Position numbers and translations under genes: made by a program. From Microcaldota archaeon (GTDB lineage Archaea; Micrarchaeota; Micrarchaeia; Norongarragalinales; UBA8480): DNA of 6,084 nucleotides. Of the stretch, positions 1 to 5,612 are shown piece after piece. The notes under the pieces were generated by a model that did no database searches, was not told the DNA's origin, and worked only from the letters and a program-made list of their open reading frames with translations. The stretch is from NCBI GenBank assembly GCA_023246885.1, contig JAHFHN010000053.1, positions 1-6,084 on the forward strand, in the 5' to 3' direction. Positions within the stretch are counted from its first letter, which is position 1; every line of letters starts with the position of its first letter.

Positions 1-845
1 GGAGTTTCAACTTGAACTGCGCCATAGTCAAGCATTAAGTTCGTAACGTGGCGTTCCAAGAGTTTTTTAACAGTTAAGCCTTTTGGCAACCAACGGAAAT
101 TACCCTGGTCACTAGCAGGTTCATAATTCACGAGGCCGTGTTCTTTCATTAATTTAATGTGTGGGGGCTCTTCAGCGTAAACCCTTACTTTTTTGACTTC
201 ATAGTCAATGAATTTCTTTAAATCCTTGTGTTTCTTGAAGTCAAACTTATCAGCTGGAACCACTTCGCCTTCAGGGGTTAACACGTAAAAAACGCTTTTC
301 GTAGCTGCCTCTTGTTTAAGTGAATCTGAAACAACAGTTTCAACTGCTTGAGCTGGCTTCGTTGAAGTGATCTCTGTTTCAATCAATGCCGTAGTTCCGG
401 CTATTTTCTTTGCTGCTCCGCCGGTTTCAAATGAAATCGTTTTTGATAATTCAGCTAGCGGGTGGCCTTTGCATTTGAGTTCAAATGCCTTGTACCAACC
501 AAATGGGCTGCGTACAGCAGATTCATTGAACTTTTGCACTTGAGCGTGAAGCAATGAAAGTAATCGTACAGCTTCATCTGGTTTCGCGAGGTTTGACGAC
601 AAGTGAGCATAGGGGTAGATGACAATTGTTTCTGCTTTAACTTCACCAAGATGCTTCTTGATATCAGACACTGCTTTTGCAACAACTTCTTCGTTGTCGC
701 CAACTTCGACAGATGTGAATACAACTAGGGCATTTGTAACTTTCTTGGCTTTTTTCTCTTCGTCAGTAATCTGCTCCGCTCCTTTGAAAGCAGGCTTATT
801 AGCAGCATATTCAACGTAGTCGCAGTGTAATTGTAGTAAACGCAT
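1..845 (-). CDS. thrS: Threonyl-tRNA synthetase, archaeal type, N-terminal 281 codons (cut by window edge)
   Basis: Charges tRNA-Thr with threonine in the cytosol. Translation from ATG at 845 gives 281 codons and runs off the window, so the catalytic core motifs lie outside. Residues 1-140 match the archaeal D-aminoacyl-tRNA deacylase-like editing domain, which removes mischarged serine: MRLLQLHCDYVEY at the start, YPYAHLSS near 77-84, and FGWYKAFELKCKGHPLAELS at 115-134. H81, Y118, K119 and E132 fall where I recall the editing-site residues of Pyrococcus ThrRS, with a constant offset of two. Residues 142-183 form an Ala/Thr/Lys/Glu-rich linker. LTPEGE (189-194) and YEPASDQGNFRWLPKG (241-256) then lead into the synthetase domain. 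A weak Shine-Dalgarno AGGT sits 9 nt before the ATG. The gene follows ftsY after 81 nt and may have its own promoter. The family call is firm. Confidence 0.93.
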   Translation of the reverse strand, partial: MRLLQLHCDYVEYAANKPAFKGAEQITDEEKKAKKVTNALVVFTSVEVGDNEEVVAKAVSDIKKHLGEVKAETIVIYPYAHLSSNLAKPDEAVRLLSLLHAQVQKFNESAVRSPFGWYKAFELKCKGHPLAELSKTISFETGGAAKKIAGTTALIETEITSTKPAQAVETVVSDSLKQEAATKSVFYVLTPEGEVVPADKFDFKKHKDLKKFIDYEVKKVRVYAEEPPHIKLMKEHGLVNYEPASDQGNFRWLPKGLTVKKLLERHVTNLMLDYGAVQVET

Positions 846-926
846 GTAAATCCGACCTAGAAATAAGGGGTTGACAAAACTTAAAACCATTCGGTTCAAT
901 AAAAAAATTCGAAAATTACGTTTCTT
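846..926 (-). promoter_or_regulatory. ftsY-thrS spacer with possible thrS promoter
   Basis: This 81-nt spacer holds two AT-rich, TATA-like candidates for a thrS promoter on the minus strand. TTTTTTTATT (about 898-907) would put transcription start near 876 and leave a leader of about 30 nt. TTTTAA (881-886) would start too close to the weak AGGT ribosome site at 855-858 to be comfortable. The first candidate is preceded by CGAA, which could act as a BRE. No start site can be proven from sequence, and thrS could also be read through from ftsY. Confidence 0.3.
901..907 (-). terminator. T7 run after ftsY, possible archaeal terminator
   Basis: Seven consecutive T on the minus strand lie 20 nt after the ftsY stop codon. 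Archaeal RNA polymerase commonly stops at T-runs without a hairpin, so this is a plausible end of the ribosomal-ftsY transcript. It overlaps the best TATA-like candidate for thrS, so it may do either job or both. Confidence 0.35.
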
Positions 927-2342
927 TCAAGCAGCTAATATCCTTGATACAAGCAATTCTGGTTCAAACTCGACTAATTCATTGTACTCTTGGCCTAGCC
1001 CAACAAAGTAAATTGGAATGGATAAATCATGCGCAATTGAAAGGCAATTTCCTCCTTTTGCATCACAATCTAATTTTGTAAGAACTAACCCATCGAGTTG
1101 AATTGCTTCATGGAACTTTTTGGCTTGTTCAATAACCGAGTGACCAGCAAGTGTTTCGCCAATGAAAATCTTTAGATTTGGTTTTACTACTCGCGATATT
1201 TTCTTCATTTCTTCAATTAAGTTGACATTTGTCTCTTGTCGTCCGGCGGTGTCAATTAGCACGACGTCAATTTTCTTTGCTTTTGCATGTGAAACTGCAT
1301 CAAATGCAACAGCTGCGGGGTCTGAGCCATAATCGTGTTTGATTACTTTTACCCCTATTTTTTCGCCGTGGTGTTCGCTTTGTTGAATTGCAGCTGCGCG
1401 AAACGTGTCAGATGCAGAAATCACTGAACTAATTCCACGTTGCTTTAACAAGTGAGCTAGTTTTGCAATAGTAGTAGTCTTGCCAGCACCGTTTGGGCCA
1501 ACAAAAAGCACAACTAGTGGCTCGCTTGTTTTTTTATGATGTTCAACTAACTCAAAAAATGCACGTGGCGGAGTTGAATTAGCAAAAATATCAAGTAAAG
1601 AATCACGCACAGCGGCTTGCACGTAGTCGTTTAGTTTATTTTTTTGGATTTTTTTGCCGATTAATCTAGAACGTAAGTCGCTCACCATGAATTGGGCAGT
1701 GTCAAGCGAAGCGTCGCTTTCAAGCAAAGAGAGTTCCATGTCATCGAAAACATTTCCAACATCTTTTTCAGTTAATTCAACGTCACTTGAAAAAATGCCA
1801 GTGATTTTCTTGAAAATGCTAACTTGCGGAGCAAAAGCTTTTTCTTGCCTGTCAACGGTTTTTGCTTGAAGTGGCGGGATTGGAGAAGCTATTGGCTTTG
1901 GCTTAAGCTCAACTTCGGAAATGACAGGAGACTGCGGCTTTTCAATCGGTTTTGTCTTTTCAACAGGCTTTGATGGTTGTGGCTTTTGCAGTGCTTGTTT
2001 TTCTGGCAATTGTACAGCGGAAGTTTTTGGTGCAACAACTTTATGCGATTTAACCGATTCCGTAACGGGCAACTTTTCACGCGATTGTTCCGTGGGTTTT
2101 TCTTCACGTAATTGTTCGGTTGGTTTTTGTTCGTGCAATTGTTCGCGCACAGGCGATTGTTCGCGTACTGGCAATTGGGCTTGCGGGATCAGCGATTCGG
2201 CAGGTGACTCCGTAGGCTTTTGTTCAACGTCCGGAGTAGCTAGTGTAGAATTTTCAGTTGCTGTTTCAGATACTAGTGACTTTGCACTGGTACTGACTGT
2301 TTGCACGAAATCGGCAATTTTTTTCTTTAAGAAGCCAAACAT
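927..2342 (-). CDS. ftsY: Signal recognition particle receptor FtsY (SRP GTPase) with long Pro/Glu/Lys-rich N-terminus
   Basis: Receptor for the SRP54-7S RNA-ribosome complex at the inner face of the membrane; it docks nascent membrane and secreted proteins. It has 471 residues. MFGFLKKKIADFV (1-13) is an amphipathic membrane-binding helix. Residues 27-172 are a low-complexity Pro/Glu/Gln/Lys linker. The N domain runs about 175-260. The G domain has GPNGAGKTTTIAKLA (282-296, P-loop), SDTFRAAA (311-318), DTAGRQ (364-369), TKLD (422-425), DAKGG (427-431) and GLGQ (448-451). GETLAG (395-400) stands where FtsY usually has GDALAG, separating it from SRP54; no M domain is present. ATG at 2342 has GTGAT 9 nt upstream. 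It is the last gene of the cluster, 47 nt after pfdA. The linker is longer than in most archaeal FtsY as I remember them. Confidence 0.97.
   Translation of the reverse strand: MFGFLKKKIADFVQTVSTSAKSLVSETATENSTLATPDVEQKPTESPAESLIPQAQLPVREQSPVREQLHEQKPTEQLREEKPTEQSREKLPVTESVKSHKVVAPKTSAVQLPEKQALQKPQPSKPVEKTKPIEKPQSPVISEVELKPKPIASPIPPLQAKTVDRQEKAFAPQVSIFKKITGIFSSDVELTEKDVGNVFDDMELSLLESDASLDTAQFMVSDLRSRLIGKKIQKNKLNDYVQAAVRDSLLDIFANSTPPRAFFELVEHHKKTSEPLVVLFVGPNGAGKTTTIAKLAHLLKQRGISSVISASDTFRAAAIQQSEHHGEKIGVKVIKHDYGSDPAAVAFDAVSHAKAKKIDVVLIDTAGRQETNVNLIEEMKKISRVVKPNLKIFIGETLAGHSVIEQAKKFHEAIQLDGLVLTKLDCDAKGGNCLSIAHDLSIPIYFVGLGQEYNELVEFEPELLVSRILAA
2076..2171 (-). repeat. Short tandem repeats inside the ftsY linker
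   Basis: Two adjacent 27-nt units (2076-2102 and 2103-2129) match at 22 of 27 positions and encode EKPTEQSRE-like and QKPTEQLRE-like peptides. After a bridge they are followed by two 18-nt units (2136-2153 and 2154-2171) that match at 15 of 18 and encode PVREQ peptides. They stay in frame, so length change by slippage would alter only the disordered linker, not the GTPase. Confidence 0.75.
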
Positions 2343-2351
2343 CGAAATTTA

Positions 2352-2356
2352 ATCAC
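2352..2356 (-). promoter_or_regulatory. Shine-Dalgarno site of ftsY (GTGAT)
   Basis: GTGAT, part of the archaeal GGAGGTGAT consensus, lies 9 nt before the ftsY ATG. rpl31e uses the same motif at the same spacing, which supports both starts. Confidence 0.55.
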
Positions 2357-2389
2357 TCTTCTTTGAGACAAAAGCGCTTTACTTATTTT

Positions 2390-2860
2390 TTATTGAGAAG
2401 TTTGTTGTGCTTGTTGGATTATTTGTTGTCTTGCTTGCATCATTTGCGTTAATGCCTTTTCTACGTTTACAGTGAGTTGGTTCACTTTGTTGGCTTGCAT
2501 TTCAACTATCTGTTTTGCCTCAGTAATTGACTTTTGGCAATAGACATTTGCGCCAATTGGGGCAATAACTTTATCAGAAGCAATTGCGGATTTTACAAAA
2601 ATGCTTGAGCCAAGCGAAGTCATTGTAGTGGCTGGCTTTGATTCAAGTTCTGCAAGCGCAAGTAGAGTTTCTTGCGCTTCTTCCAAAACTAGTTTCAATT
2701 CAGTGAATTGCTGCTTTGCTTGTTCAATTTGTGAAGTTAAGTATTGAAATTGCATTTGCAATTCTCTTTGATTTGACTGGCCATCATATTGGTCAGCATA
2801 GTCATCAGCTACTGGTTTTCCAGATTTATCGTTTGATCGATTATCGGATTTAGTTTGCAT
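2390..2860 (-). CDS. pfdA: Prefoldin subunit alpha
   Basis: The alpha subunit of prefoldin (GimC) forms a hexamer of two alpha and four beta subunits. It captures unfolded proteins in the cytosol and hands them to the thermosome. The protein has 156 residues. Residues 1-30 are polar and probably disordered. A first coiled coil covers about 32-73 (LQMQFQYLTSQIEQAKQQF). The beta-hairpin core follows, with the family pattern SLGSSIFVKSAI and VIAPIGANVYCQKS (about 82-111). The second coiled coil runs from about 112 and ends in a Gln-rich tail. ATG at 2860 comes 18 nt after the eif6 stop; its Shine-Dalgarno (AGAG) is weak, so translation may depend on the gene before it. The position between eif6 and ftsY is typical of archaea and supports the call. 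The polar N-terminus is somewhat longer than usual. Confidence 0.93.
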   Translation of the reverse strand: MQTKSDNRSNDKSGKPVADDYADQYDGQSNQRELQMQFQYLTSQIEQAKQQFTELKLVLEEAQETLLALAELESKPATTMTSLGSSIFVKSAIASDKVIAPIGANVYCQKSITEAKQIVEMQANKVNQLTVNVEKALTQMMQARQQIIQQAQQTSQ

Positions 2861-2878
2861 ATTTGATTCTCTGTAAGT

Positions 2879-3559
2879 TTATTGTTCTCCTGAAAGTGCT
2901 TCGTAGACAAGGCCAGCTTCAAAACCAGTGGAGTTACTTCCTATTAATGCCCCGTTTTTATTGGCAATTACACCAAATGAAGTGGCTGGCGTTCCAAAGT
3001 TACAAGTAGCTGGAATTGCTTTGAATTTAAACGCTTTTGAAAGCAGTTGTAATTCATTTTCAGATGCGTCATTGTAAGCAAGCACACCTTTGTTTGTAAC
3101 TACGTTCACTGCACCAATTGTAGATACCTTGCCGAACTTCAATGGAATAACTTCCGCGTCAAAACAATCAGCTAGTTTCTTATGTTCGCCTCTAGCCATA
3201 TGCGCATTAACCATGCACAGCGAATCATTTACAAGCACGTTGCTCCTAACTGCTGAAAACCGGTCGTCTATTTTGCAAACGTTTACTCCAAGTTCTCGCT
3301 TTATGAAATGCAACGTTTTGTCATCAGTGAATCCAGGTAAAGCCACTCCCGTTGAATTCATTGCAGTGTAAATTCCGGTTAAATGTGAATCTGCGATTGA
3401 AACTGGAAGGATCTTCGATGGCTTTAAAACATCATTAATTAACCGCAATAAATTGTCAGGCACAAAATGAGAGCATAGAACTGCGTCGTCAGAAGCGGTT
3501 AAATAGAGTCCAATGAATGGGTTACGGTTTACTTCAATTTTTACAACTTGAAACGACAA
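2879..3559 (-). CDS. eif6: Translation initiation factor aIF6, TTG start
   Basis: aIF6 binds the large ribosomal subunit and keeps it from joining the small subunit until it is ready. The 226 residues show the pseudo-fivefold repeat pattern of the family: NRNPFIGLY (11-19), NSTGVALP (68-75), SAVRSNVLVND (102-112), STIGAVNVVTNKGVLAY (146-162), and NFGTPATSFGVIANKNGALI (187-206). The third repeat lacks the usual Gly after SA. The start is TTG at 3559: the frame upstream is open for only 13 codons back to the rpl31e stop and has no ATG or GTG. A strong Shine-Dalgarno, GGAGTTGA, lies 7 nt before the TTG. This start also gives the usual dozen residues before the NP motif. Confidence 0.95.
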   Translation of the reverse strand: MSFQVVKIEVNRNPFIGLYLTASDDAVLCSHFVPDNLLRLINDVLKPSKILPVSIADSHLTGIYTAMNSTGVALPGFTDDKTLHFIKRELGVNVCKIDDRFSAVRSNVLVNDSLCMVNAHMARGEHKKLADCFDAEVIPLKFGKVSTIGAVNVVTNKGVLAYNDASENELQLLSKAFKFKAIPATCNFGTPATSFGVIANKNGALIGSNSTGFEAGLVYEALSGEQ

Positions 3560-3566
3560 TCGAGTC

Positions 3567-3574
3567 TCAACTCC
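3567..3574 (-). promoter_or_regulatory. Shine-Dalgarno site that fixes the TTG start of eif6
   Basis: GGAGTTGA matches GGAGGTGA at seven of eight positions and sits 7 nt before TTG at 3559. It is the best ribosome binding site in the cluster and may compensate for the weak start codon. Confidence 0.75.
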
Positions 3575-3598
3575 GGTTTTAGCTGGCGTGGCTGTTTC

Positions 3599-4192
3599 TT
3601 AAGCTGGCACGAGTTTTACATTGCCACTTTTGTCTTTAAGGAGCGTGACTTTTAATTTCTTTGGTGGCTTTTTAGCACCACGGCTATTTATAAAAGAAGC
3701 GAGTTTTTCGTCAATCTTAACGTTTTCAATCGCAGTTTTGCCATGGCGAGCGCCGAATTTTCTCAAGAGCATAATAGCCGCACGGGCGCGTTTCTTAGCT
3801 GGCTTTGCATAAGCTTTTAGAAGTGGAACAACAGCTTTGCGCTGTAAAACATATTCAACTTTCTTCGAGTCAGCCTTCTTTTCTTCAGGTTTCTTTGCCT
3901 CTGGCTTCTTTTCCTCTTGCTTTTTCGCTTCAACTTTCTTTTCTTCTGGTTTCTTCGCTTCAGCTTTTTCAGCCTTTTTCACGCCAGTTGTTTTTTCAAT
4001 TGAATTTTGTTCAGCTTTTTTAGCAGCGAGTTTTTGTCTGACTTTATTAGCAACTGCTTCAAGCTTATCTGGACTGTTCACTACAACTACTTCGGCTTTT
4101 TCGCTGGTTTTTTCAACCGGCGCTACAGCTTCCTTTTCGTCCTTTTCTTCGACTTTTTCTTTTTGTAATTGTTCAGCAACTTGTTCAGTCAT
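3599..4192 (-). CDS. rpl31e: Large-subunit ribosomal protein eL31 with a 111-residue KE-rich N-terminal extension
   Basis: eL31 lies by the polypeptide exit tunnel of the large subunit. The protein has 197 residues, while archaeal eL31 usually has about 80-95. The conserved domain is only the last 86 or so residues (about 112-197): VEYVLQRKAVVPLLKA, a basic helix AKKRARAAIMLLRKFGARHG, then VKIDEKLASFINSRGAKKPP (158-177), which contains the family signature KID...RG..KPP. Residues 1-111 contain 29 Lys and 23 Glu and include three 10-residue repeats (78-107). The start at ATG 4192 is supported by GTGAT 9 nt upstream. There is no later ATG before codon 141, which is already inside the conserved domain. 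It follows rpl39e after 10 nt and precedes eif6 in the same frame. The domain call is firm; what the extension does is unknown. Confidence 0.93.
   Translation of the reverse strand: MTEQVAEQLQKEKVEEKDEKEAVAPVEKTSEKAEVVVVNSPDKLEAVANKVRQKLAAKKAEQNSIEKTTGVKKAEKAEAKKPEEKKVEAKKQEEKKPEAKKPEEKKADSKKVEYVLQRKAVVPLLKAYAKPAKKRARAAIMLLRKFGARHGKTAIENVKIDEKLASFINSRGAKKPPKKLKVTLLKDKSGNVKLVPA
3876..3965 (-). repeat. Three tandem 30-nt repeats in the eL31 extension
   Basis: Units at 3876-3905, 3906-3935 and 3936-3965 encode EAKKPEEKKA, EAKKQEEKKP and EAKKPEEKKV (residues 98-107, 88-97 and 78-87). The unit length is a multiple of three, so copy number can vary without a frameshift. Confidence 0.85.
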
Positions 4193-4201
4193 TTAATCAA
4201 A

Positions 4202-4206
4202 ATCAC
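4202..4206 (-). promoter_or_regulatory. Shine-Dalgarno of rpl31e overlapping the rpl39e stop codon
   Basis: GTGAT lies 9 nt before the rpl31e ATG, and its TGA is the stop codon of rpl39e. A ribosome finishing eL39 therefore stands on the loading site of eL31. This suggests translational coupling of two exit-tunnel proteins. Confidence 0.55.
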
Positions 4207-4364
4207 TTTTTCAATTGGAGTTTCTTGTGTCTCCAGTTACGTGTTTTTCGGTTATAAGTAACCTTGCGTTTTGTTTTAGCAACTACAAATACTGGCATTC
4301 GCCTGTTTTGCTTCATTGCCTTTGAGAGTTTGGCCTTTAATTGGCTTGATTTATATCGAGACAT
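4203..4364 (-). CDS. rpl39e: Large-subunit ribosomal protein eL39
   Basis: eL39 is a very small basic protein that lines the exit tunnel of the large subunit. ATG at 4364 to TGA at 4203 gives 53 residues, close to the usual 50-51. The reading is unmistakable: MSRYKSSQLKAKLSKAMKQN, then RRMPVFVVAKTKRKV, then YNRKTRNWRHKKLQLKK. It matches the family pattern of K.....A.KQNRR.P.WV..KT and the W.R basic tail. GTGA lies 8 nt before the ATG. It follows the PDCD5-family gene after 18 nt and precedes rpl31e by 10 nt, the normal archaeal order. At 53 codons it could easily be missed by ORF callers with a length cutoff. Confidence 0.96.
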   Translation of the reverse strand: MSRYKSSQLKAKLSKAMKQNRRMPVFVVAKTKRKVTYNRKTRNWRHKKLQLKK

Positions 4365-4382
4365 TTTAAAATTCACTGATAT

Positions 4383-4676
4383 TTATTTTGAAACTCGAGT
4401 AATTTTACTTTCTGGCTTGTTTTGCAAGAAAGTTGAAGCAATGTGCTTCAATTGCTCTTCGCTTATTTTACTTGTTATTCTTCCCGAATTATAAAGGGAA
4501 AACAAATATGAAACAACTTGACGGTACAGCGACTCGTTTGACATTCGCATTAATGACAAGCGTTGAATCGCGTCATCTCGAAGTATTGCTTTCAAAGCAA
4601 GTTGAACTTTAAGTTCAGCCTCTTTGACCGACTTGGTTTTTGCAAGTTGTTCTTCGTCTTGCAAGATTGTTATCAC
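4383..4676 (-). CDS. PDCD5/TFAR19-family DNA-binding protein, GTG start
   Basis: This small helical family is conserved in archaea and eukaryotes. Archaeal members are annotated as double-stranded-DNA-binding, but their cellular role is poorly defined. The gene encodes 97 residues, a little shorter than the usual 105-120; the shortfall is in the N-terminal helix. The core matches well: LKAILRDDAIQRLSLMRM (28-45), ESLYRQVVSYLFSLYNSGRI (48-67), then KISEEQLKHIASTF and a basic tail KITRVSK. The start is GTG at 4676, in a GTGA overlap with the TGA stop of rps19e. The frame upstream closes 8 codons earlier and offers no ATG, GTG or TTG. There is no clear Shine-Dalgarno, so re-initiation after eS19 is likely. 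Its place between rps19e and rpl39e is the classical one. Confidence 0.9.
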   Translation of the reverse strand: MITILQDEEQLAKTKSVKEAELKVQLALKAILRDDAIQRLSLMRMSNESLYRQVVSYLFSLYNSGRITSKISEEQLKHIASTFLQNKPESKITRVSK

Positions 4677-5125
4677 TTTGTTAATTCTTTTGCTGTTTTA
4701 TCAAGCAAAGATTTACCTTTACTTGAAATCACTCTACCAGAATAAACTGGTTTTGATGGTTCTTTTTGTACTTTTGCTTTTTCTAGTTTCATTAAACCAG
4801 ATTTTTCAAGTTGTTGGAATGCTAAACGAATGATTTTTCCTCCAGCTCGCTTGTGGTGACTTCGCCTTACAATGTGCTGGGTTCTTCCACCGTATTTTCT
4901 GCGCATTTCGCGTACGCCAATTGAACCATATTTGTAAGAATTGTAAAGAAGTGAAGCGCATCTCAAGTACCAGAAGTCAGGCTCTTGTGGTGGACGCTCG
5001 TTGTGAGCCCCGCTTTTAACTAAGTTAACCCAAACTGGAGGCACAATTGTGTCCTTGTGGTTTGCTTTCAAAGCCTGCGCTACTTTTGCGATTAAATCAT
5101 TTGCATTAACATCTAAAGCTGACAT
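4673..5125 (-). CDS. rps19e: Small-subunit ribosomal protein eS19
   Basis: eS19 sits in the head of the small subunit; in eukaryotes it is needed for 18S rRNA maturation. The 150 residues are full length. Landmarks are VPPVWVNLVKSGAHNERPP (28-46), PDFWYLRCASLLYNSYKYG (49-67), IGVREMRRKYGGR (69-81), the SGLMKLEK region (109-116), and GRVISSKGKSLLDKTAKEL (130-148). ATG at 5125 has GAGGAT 7 nt upstream. It is the first gene of the compact cluster, after a 160-nt gap, and its stop overlaps the next start by 4 nt. Confidence 0.96.
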   Translation of the reverse strand: MSALDVNANDLIAKVAQALKANHKDTIVPPVWVNLVKSGAHNERPPQEPDFWYLRCASLLYNSYKYGSIGVREMRRKYGGRTQHIVRRSHHKRAGGKIIRLAFQQLEKSGLMKLEKAKVQKEPSKPVYSGRVISSKGKSLLDKTAKELTK

Positions 5126-5285
5126 TCAAAAAATCCTCTTGTTCGAGTAAATCGAATTGAAAACGAACTAGTTTTCTTTTTACATTTTCGCCAGCCACGG
5201 CGACACAATTTTTCTAGTAAATTGGCAGATTATAAAAGAAAGAAAAGGGTATTTAACACTTCGCTCGGCCAAAAGTAGGAAAAGG
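5126..5285 (-). promoter_or_regulatory. Leader and likely promoter of the rps19e cluster
   Basis: This 160-nt gap holds no tRNA or convincing ORF. On the minus strand CTTTTATAAT (5229-5238) is a good TATA-box candidate and would start RNA near 5205. The stretch before it is T-rich and could also end rnp4 transcripts. The resulting leader of about 80 nt would contain a small hairpin, TCGCC-GTGGCT-GGCGA (5188-5203), and a second, TTCGA-TTTAC-TCGAA (5142-5156). The Shine-Dalgarno GAGG is at 5135-5138. A second TATA-like sequence, TTAAATAC, lies near 5250. Promoter placement is inference. Confidence 0.4.
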
Positions 5286-5570
5286 TTACTTGCGCTTAAT
5301 GGGAAATTTCAATACGTTTCCGCAATTACATTTCCATAGCACAGCGTTTTCTTTTTTTGAAGTGCGGCTAGTTACGTTTTCGCCAAATATGAAAATAGCA
5401 TTGCATGTTTTGCAAAACGTTCGCCGCCTTAGTTTTAACCTATGCCGCATCGCTATTTTGCGCGCTAGTTGAACGTAACGCTTTGATAGCACACTATCTT
5501 TTTTCCACATTTGCTTGGCAAGAACTAGTAATTCACTGCACCGCTGCATTGCTATTTTTTCAACATTCAT
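5286..5570 (-). CDS. rnp4: RNase P protein component Rpr2/Rnp4 (Rpp21 homologue)
   Basis: This is a protein partner of the archaeal RNase P RNA, which removes the 5' leader of pre-tRNA; it normally pairs with Rpp29. It has 94 residues. The N-terminal helices include RCSELLVLAKQM (10-21) and RYVQLARKIAMRHRLKLRRR (31-50), which match the family motif RYV.LAR.IAMR. A zinc ribbon follows, with FCKTC (C53, C56) and KCNCG (C81, C83). The second pair is CxC, where the family normally has CxxC. The C-terminus VLKFPIKRK corresponds to the usual YIKRYPY end. ATG at 5570 is fixed by a TAG two codons upstream in frame. The Shine-Dalgarno is weak (AAGGGAT, 10 nt before ATG). The neighbouring rps19e supports the call. 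Confidence 0.88.
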   Translation of the reverse strand: MNVEKIAMQRCSELLVLAKQMWKKDSVLSKRYVQLARKIAMRHRLKLRRRTFCKTCNAIFIFGENVTSRTSKKENAVLWKCNCGNVLKFPIKRK

Positions 5571-5612
5571 TTTCTAACAATCCCTTCAGGAAACGCACAC
5601 ACATAGTGTAAA

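Noticed and set aside
455..724. 89-codon minus-strand frame
   Set aside because: It overlaps thrS out of frame. The thrS frame shows clear editing-domain motifs, and this frame shows nothing.
1921..2352. 143-codon open frame on the plus strand opposite the start of ftsY
   Set aside because: It is antisense to the low-complexity ftsY linker, where codon bias leaves the complement open. The peptide is a Cys/Gly/Phe/Ser-rich mirror of Pro/Glu/Gln/Lys codons, with no domain.
3837..4196. 119-codon plus-strand frame with FFSSGFFAS repeats opposite rpl31e
   Set aside because: It is the complement of the KKxEEKK repeats: Lys and Glu codons read backwards give Phe, Leu and Ser. The minus strand carries a recognisable eL31.
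5158..5180. GAAAAC-GAACTA-GTTTTC hairpin followed by T on the plus strand, as a terminator
   Set aside because: It points in the direction opposite to all genes here, and the stem is AT-rich and weak.
5142..5270. GGCCGAGCGA on the minus strand and TTCGA motifs that resemble tRNA D- and T-arms
   Set aside because: The pieces are too far apart, no acceptor or anticodon stem can be drawn, and the TTCGA motif is explained by a short inverted repeat.
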